Positions 48,438 through 51,891 of a stretch of DNA of 51,891 bases are shown one piece after another. This DNA is from Strigomonas culicis (taxonomy: Eukaryota; Euglenozoa; Kinetoplastea; Trypanosomatida; Trypanosomatidae). A program made the position numbers and the translations under genes. Each line of letters opens with the position of its first letter. Position 1 is the stretch's first letter. The DNA is taken from contig AUXH01000059.1 in NCBI GenBank assembly GCA_000482145.1, positions 1-51,891 of the forward strand, read 5' to 3'. The notes below the pieces were generated by a model, which had not been told where the DNA came from, ran no database searches, and worked only from the letters and a program-made list of their open reading frames with translations.

Positions 48438-48995
48438 ATGGAACGACGTAGAGCATTCGATTACAAGGCGGAGCGGCAGGCTCACTTCTCTAAGCACGTT
48501 CGACAGGACTTCCTTCTCGAGGGGCGGAAGCAGAAGGACGCGGAGCGGGCCCGGATGGAGGCGTACCGCCGCCTCTGCAAGAAGGAGGGCATCCACTCGC
48601 AGCGGCTGGAGGAGTACGACAAGATGCGCGAGGAGGTGAACACGTCCCTGAACAACCAGATGCAAGAGATCAACGTGGACGAGAACTTGACCCATAATGA
48701 GAAGAAGAAGCGCTTGTACAATCTGAAGCGCAAGCACGCGGCGACCACCGTGAGCGAGGTGTTGCACAAGAAGAACAAGCGGTTCAACGCACTCACCAAG
48801 GTGGAGGAGATCGCACACCAGCGGCAAGAGGAGCGCGAGAGGCGTGAACAAGAGCGAAAGGACAGGGAGACAAATAAAAAGCAGAAGATCCGTGAACGAA
48901 AACAAAAGAATGCACTGCTCTCAGAACGCACGGGCAAAGGACAGCCGGTTATGGCAAACCGAGTCAAATCGCTGCTCGATAAAATTACAAAATGA
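48438..48995 (+). CDS. Fyv7/CCDC59-like rRNA-processing protein
   Basis: A 185-residue, highly charged, helical protein. The C-terminal end, ERTGKGQPVMANRVKSLLDK, fits the Fyv7 family ending (a GQP-x-M block followed by 'LLdKIk'), which in yeast marks a small nucleolar factor for early 18S rRNA processing. The rest is Lys/Arg/Glu-rich and coiled, as in that family, and the length is close to that of yeast Fyv7. It lacks any membrane segment. The ending is the main evidence, so the call is moderately sure. Confidence 0.6.
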   Translation: MERRRAFDYKAERQAHFSKHVRQDFLLEGRKQKDAERARMEAYRRLCKKEGIHSQRLEEYDKMREEVNTSLNNQMQEINVDENLTHNEKKKRLYNLKRKHAATTVSEVLHKKNKRFNALTKVEEIAHQRQEERERREQERKDRETNKKQKIRERKQKNALLSERTGKGQPVMANRVKSLLDKITK

Positions 48996-49265
48996 ATGCT
49001 CCTCCTCGCTCACATTTGTGCTTCCACGCATATAAATAAACACATTACAAGTGCTTCGATTAATAGTTTTTTTTTCCAATGTATCAATGGTTTCAATACC
49101 AGCTGACAACAATACTAGTTTGTTGCACGAACAGTGGAAAAACAGATTTGTGATCTCGATGTTGAAGCATGACTTATGGTATTTTCCCTCACACCTCCAC
49201 TCTCTTCTTTTTTCTGTTTCTTGGTAAGCACTGGAAGTCACTATTGTTTCAGAAGATCGTTTATC

Positions 49266-49559
49266 ATGCATTCTCACACAAATAATTCACAGCAATTGAG
49301 CGCGCTTAGAAAGCGAGTCCTTACGAGGATCTCAGAAGCAACAAGAAGTGCCGCTCAAAACTGGGATCAGAATAATCTGTGGAATGAAAATGTCGCGTCG
49401 AAGAAGGTGGAACTTGTACATTCTGTTTCTCTCTTTGGATACATGATTGGTTATATTCTTATTTTGGTGTTTATTTTGTTTCCCTTAGTGGCCATGGGAC
49501 TTCGCTCTCGGTCCGTGTTTAAACGAAACAATAATCGTCCCCCTGCACCCTTCCAGTGA
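49266..49559 (+). CDS. Small single-pass membrane protein
   Basis: A 97-residue protein starting at MHSHTNNSQQ, the first ATG of a frame whose upstream part is T-rich leader. A helical, polar N-terminal section is followed by one clear hydrophobic segment (LFGYMIGYILILVFILFPLV, about residues 56-75) and a short basic tail rich in Arg and Asn (FKRNNNRPP). This layout is that of a tail-anchored or small organelle membrane protein. Lower GC3 than in neighbours. No family recognised. Confidence 0.65.
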   Translation: MHSHTNNSQQLSALRKRVLTRISEATRSAAQNWDQNNLWNENVASKKVELVHSVSLFGYMIGYILILVFILFPLVAMGLRSRSVFKRNNNRPPAPFQ

Positions 49560-49807
49560 CATATTGCTGTGGTTGGTGTTATCCTCTGTAGATCTCATCG
49601 GATGAGTAAAACTGAGTGCATATGTGCTACGACCATGCCATTTTCATCCTTTTTGTTCACCATCCCCTTTAGCGACTATGTTTTCCTCTTTTCTTGTTGG
49701 AATGCTAGTAGTTCTCTGTTTCTTGTCTCTATTTCTTCATCTCTCTCTCTATCCACCTCTCTTTCTTTGAAAAAGCAAAGTTTCCACAAATTTGTTGTAG
49801 TACATAT

Positions 49808-51674
49808 ATGAGGCGGCTCATGCGTGCTCACCGCGTGGGGGCGGCGCTCTCCCTTGTGATGTCTGGTGCGCGTCACGTTTCCGACAAGGGGCCGGATAAG
49901 CCCGATGTCTCTGGTAGCACGGCGGCGGGCAGTCCGAAGGGCACCAAAAGGCAAAAGGATGGCACGGAGAAGACCATGTCTGGCTTTCAGTTTGCACAGG
50001 AGGACAAGGCGCGCGTGGAGCAGGCGGCCCCGGTCTACGAGCGGCATCTCGATATGACAAAAGGGCTCACGGCGCCGGTGGGAAGGGTCTCCTCGAGTGT
50101 TGCGAGCGCGGCGGTGCCCACGAAGGACGCCAAGCCGACGTCGTCCAGCCCCAAGACGGGCGCGGCCGCGGCTGCGGCGGGCGGCGGCAGCAAGTCGCGC
50201 TGGCCCATCTCGCTGCACGCGCCACCGCAGACGGCGGTCAGCACGTCCGCCGGTAAGGATGTGACGGGAAAGGAGATCCAGAAGGGCGAGGAGGACACCG
50301 CCGTCAAGACGCGCGCAAAGGCGGCGGATGGGCCGATGGTGCCCGACTACGGGCCCATCCGCACAACGGGCCTCTGGGTCGTGGACGACGTGCTGGACGA
50401 CACGAAGAAGACGGTCGACTTCCGCCGCATAGACGACGTGGAGAGCGAAATGATGGCGGAGATGCGGGAGCCCGAGGACGCGGTCATTCCGTACGAGGAG
50501 GAGCAGCAGTGGAAGCACAAGCTCATGTTTGTCCACAAGTTCAAGAAGACCCCCAAACACCTCACGTGGAAAGAGCTGGGCGAAGAGATTGAGTGCATGG
50601 ACTGCAACATCGAGATGGACGAGCACCGGCCGGAGGAGATCTTCACCATCACCTTCTACTTCACGGATAAGAAGACAGGCACGCGCGATGCGGTGTGGTC
50701 CGCTCGCAACGACGTTGCCTACTCGGAAGGCTTCACGGACCTGCTGGCGGCGCTCGGTGCCTGCCTCGGCCGCAGCGATGTGCACCGCACCATACGCTTC
50801 GACGACGGCCAGGGCACGCAGCGGGACCTCGCGCTGCGGAAGCGCTCGCGGTATACGTCCGATATTCACCTGGCGTTTAGGCCGAGTGAAGTGTACAACA
50901 AGTTCCAGCGCAAGGAGGAGACGGACGAGTATGAGAACGCGATGGAGGCCGAGGGCATGAGCACGTGGGGGTACCATCCGTCCCTCATGGACCCGGAGTA
51001 CAGCGAGCTCGACTACCAGGATCCGGAGGGCACCTATGAGGTGGCGATCTCCGCCCACGGCTTCTGCTTTATCGTGCTCAAGGCGATCAACCGCCTGCTC
51101 GCGCGGCCGATGAAGGACTTCTACCGGCCCTCGCAGCTCGTGCGCACGGCGAAGGTGCGCACGGAGGAGGACATCGGCTTCTCGCACGCGCTCGCCGGCT
51201 GGCTGGGCGTGGACGAGCAGATATATCCCCCACTACACCCCCATCGACGCGCTGCAGGACCACTGGCTCGGCAAGGACGCGCCCTTCTCGCTCGTCGCGA
51301 TTGTGAACAAGCTGCGGGAGATGACGTATCTCAAGAAGGAGAATCCCGAGTTTCAGTCGTGGCTGTCCGTGCGGCACCACGACACGCACATTGCGATTCG
51401 AAACATGGGCGTCAAGATGCTCGGTGTGGGCGCCAGCTCGCTCTTCTTCCCCGTTCAGCACAATCCGACCGTGAACCGGCTGCTGCCCAAACATCAGCAG
51501 CGGCGGCTGGAGAGTAAGGTATCTATCAACGGGGTGCTGGGTCTCCCGGACGAAACGCGGCGCATCGAGGAATTTAAGAAGATAACGGGTCACGCGCGGC
51601 TTAGTGAATTGAAGGAGGGCGAGACGGCGGCATCCAAGAAGGACCGCGATGCTGCAGCGCGCGAGAAGAGTTAA
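49808..51674 (+). CDS. Probable mitochondrial protein, frameshifted by one extra C
   Basis: The first frame runs from MRRLMRAHRVGAAL to about residue 475, and the true continuation lies in the next frame through to the TAA at 51672-51674. The break is at a run of five C's at 51227-51231: with four C's the reading becomes DEQIYPHYTPIDALQDHW, a natural join, whereas the first frame dissolves into Arg/Ala-rich shadow translation to a stop at 51517. The rebuilt protein would have about 621 residues. The N-terminus is an Arg-rich mitochondrial-type presequence followed by a low-complexity linker; from about residue 180 the chain looks folded (TTGLWVVDDVLDD onward). A trypanosomatid mitochondrial ribosome or RNA-processing subunit would look like this, but I cannot name it. 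Confidence 0.75.
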
Positions 51675-51831
51675 GAGCAGCGGGTGTGAGCCTGTGCACT
51701 GCGGAAGTGGCTTGCACAAATGGCCATCTACCCTTTACGTTGTGCGGTGCGTACGATGATGGTTGGTGTTGGATGAGAAGGAACCGTGCCTGCTGTCGAT
51801 GGGATACCTTTTTCTTGTTGTTCCTCTTTTT

Positions 51832-51833
<2 letters not shown>

Positions 51834-51891
<58 letters not shown>
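51834..51891. repeat. (AT)n microsatellite at window end
   Basis: An uninterrupted alternating AT run of about 57 nt reaches the last base of the window, so its true length is unknown. It lies in the T-rich 3' region of the last gene. Confidence 0.95.

Noticed and set aside
1..51891. Mobile elements, CRISPR arrays, tRNA or rRNA genes
   Set aside because: No reverse transcriptase, transposase, direct-repeat array or cloverleaf pattern was seen on either strand by eye. Short structured RNAs cannot be excluded without a covariance-model search.

Overview
The window looks like nuclear DNA of a trypanosomatid (kinetoplastid protist). All genes lie on the + strand, coding regions are GC-rich with strong G/C at third codon positions, and spacers are T-rich with long polypyrimidine tracts followed by AG, which is the layout of spliced-leader trans-splicing within one polycistronic transcription unit. 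There are no introns, no strand switch, no tRNA or rRNA gene and no transposon that I can recognise. TAA, TAG and TGA are all used as stops, so the genetic code is standard. The species cannot be fixed from the sequence alone; Leishmaniinae or Strigomonadinae-type genomes fit.

Layout. 0.4-2.7 kb: three tandem META (HslJ-like) domain genes. 3.3-11.3 kb: a large protein with repeated aromatic-proline motifs, a PP2A B55-type regulatory subunit with a long N-terminal extension, a small unknown protein, and a small protein ending in a canonical PCNA-interacting (PIP) box. 11.8-20.0 kb: two tandem paralogues of about 1240 residues with two membrane blocks (fusaric-acid-resistance, FUSC/ArAE-like). 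20.5-25.6 kb: an unknown 707-residue protein, a PIN/NYN-like candidate nuclease and an unknown Pro/Ala-rich protein. 26.1-27.6 kb: a lower-GC region whose coding sequence is split between frames, with a coding-like remnant behind it. 27.6-32.1 kb: a PIF1-family helicase with a likely mitochondrial presequence, then phosphomannose isomerase. 33.1-39.2 kb: an ArfGAP protein, a large protein with a CLU-like segment and a Cys-rich finger, and a PSP1-domain protein. 40.2-43.7 kb: a YqaJ-type PD-(D/E)XK nuclease protein and an unknown protein. 44.3-51.7 kb: an FtsH/AFG3-like AAA metalloprotease, a coiled-coil protein with a doublecortin-like C-terminus, an Fyv7-like rRNA-processing protein, a 97-residue membrane protein, and a probable mitochondrial protein broken by one extra C. 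An (AT)n microsatellite ends the window.

As usual for trypanosomatids, neighbouring genes do not form a pathway. Control would be post-transcriptional, through trans-splicing, polyadenylation and UTRs. The items most worth a second look are the split gene at 26-27.2 kb, the YqaJ nuclease, the PIP-box protein, the tandem FUSC giants, the PIN/NYN-like protein and the recurrent placement of a splice AG directly against the start codon.
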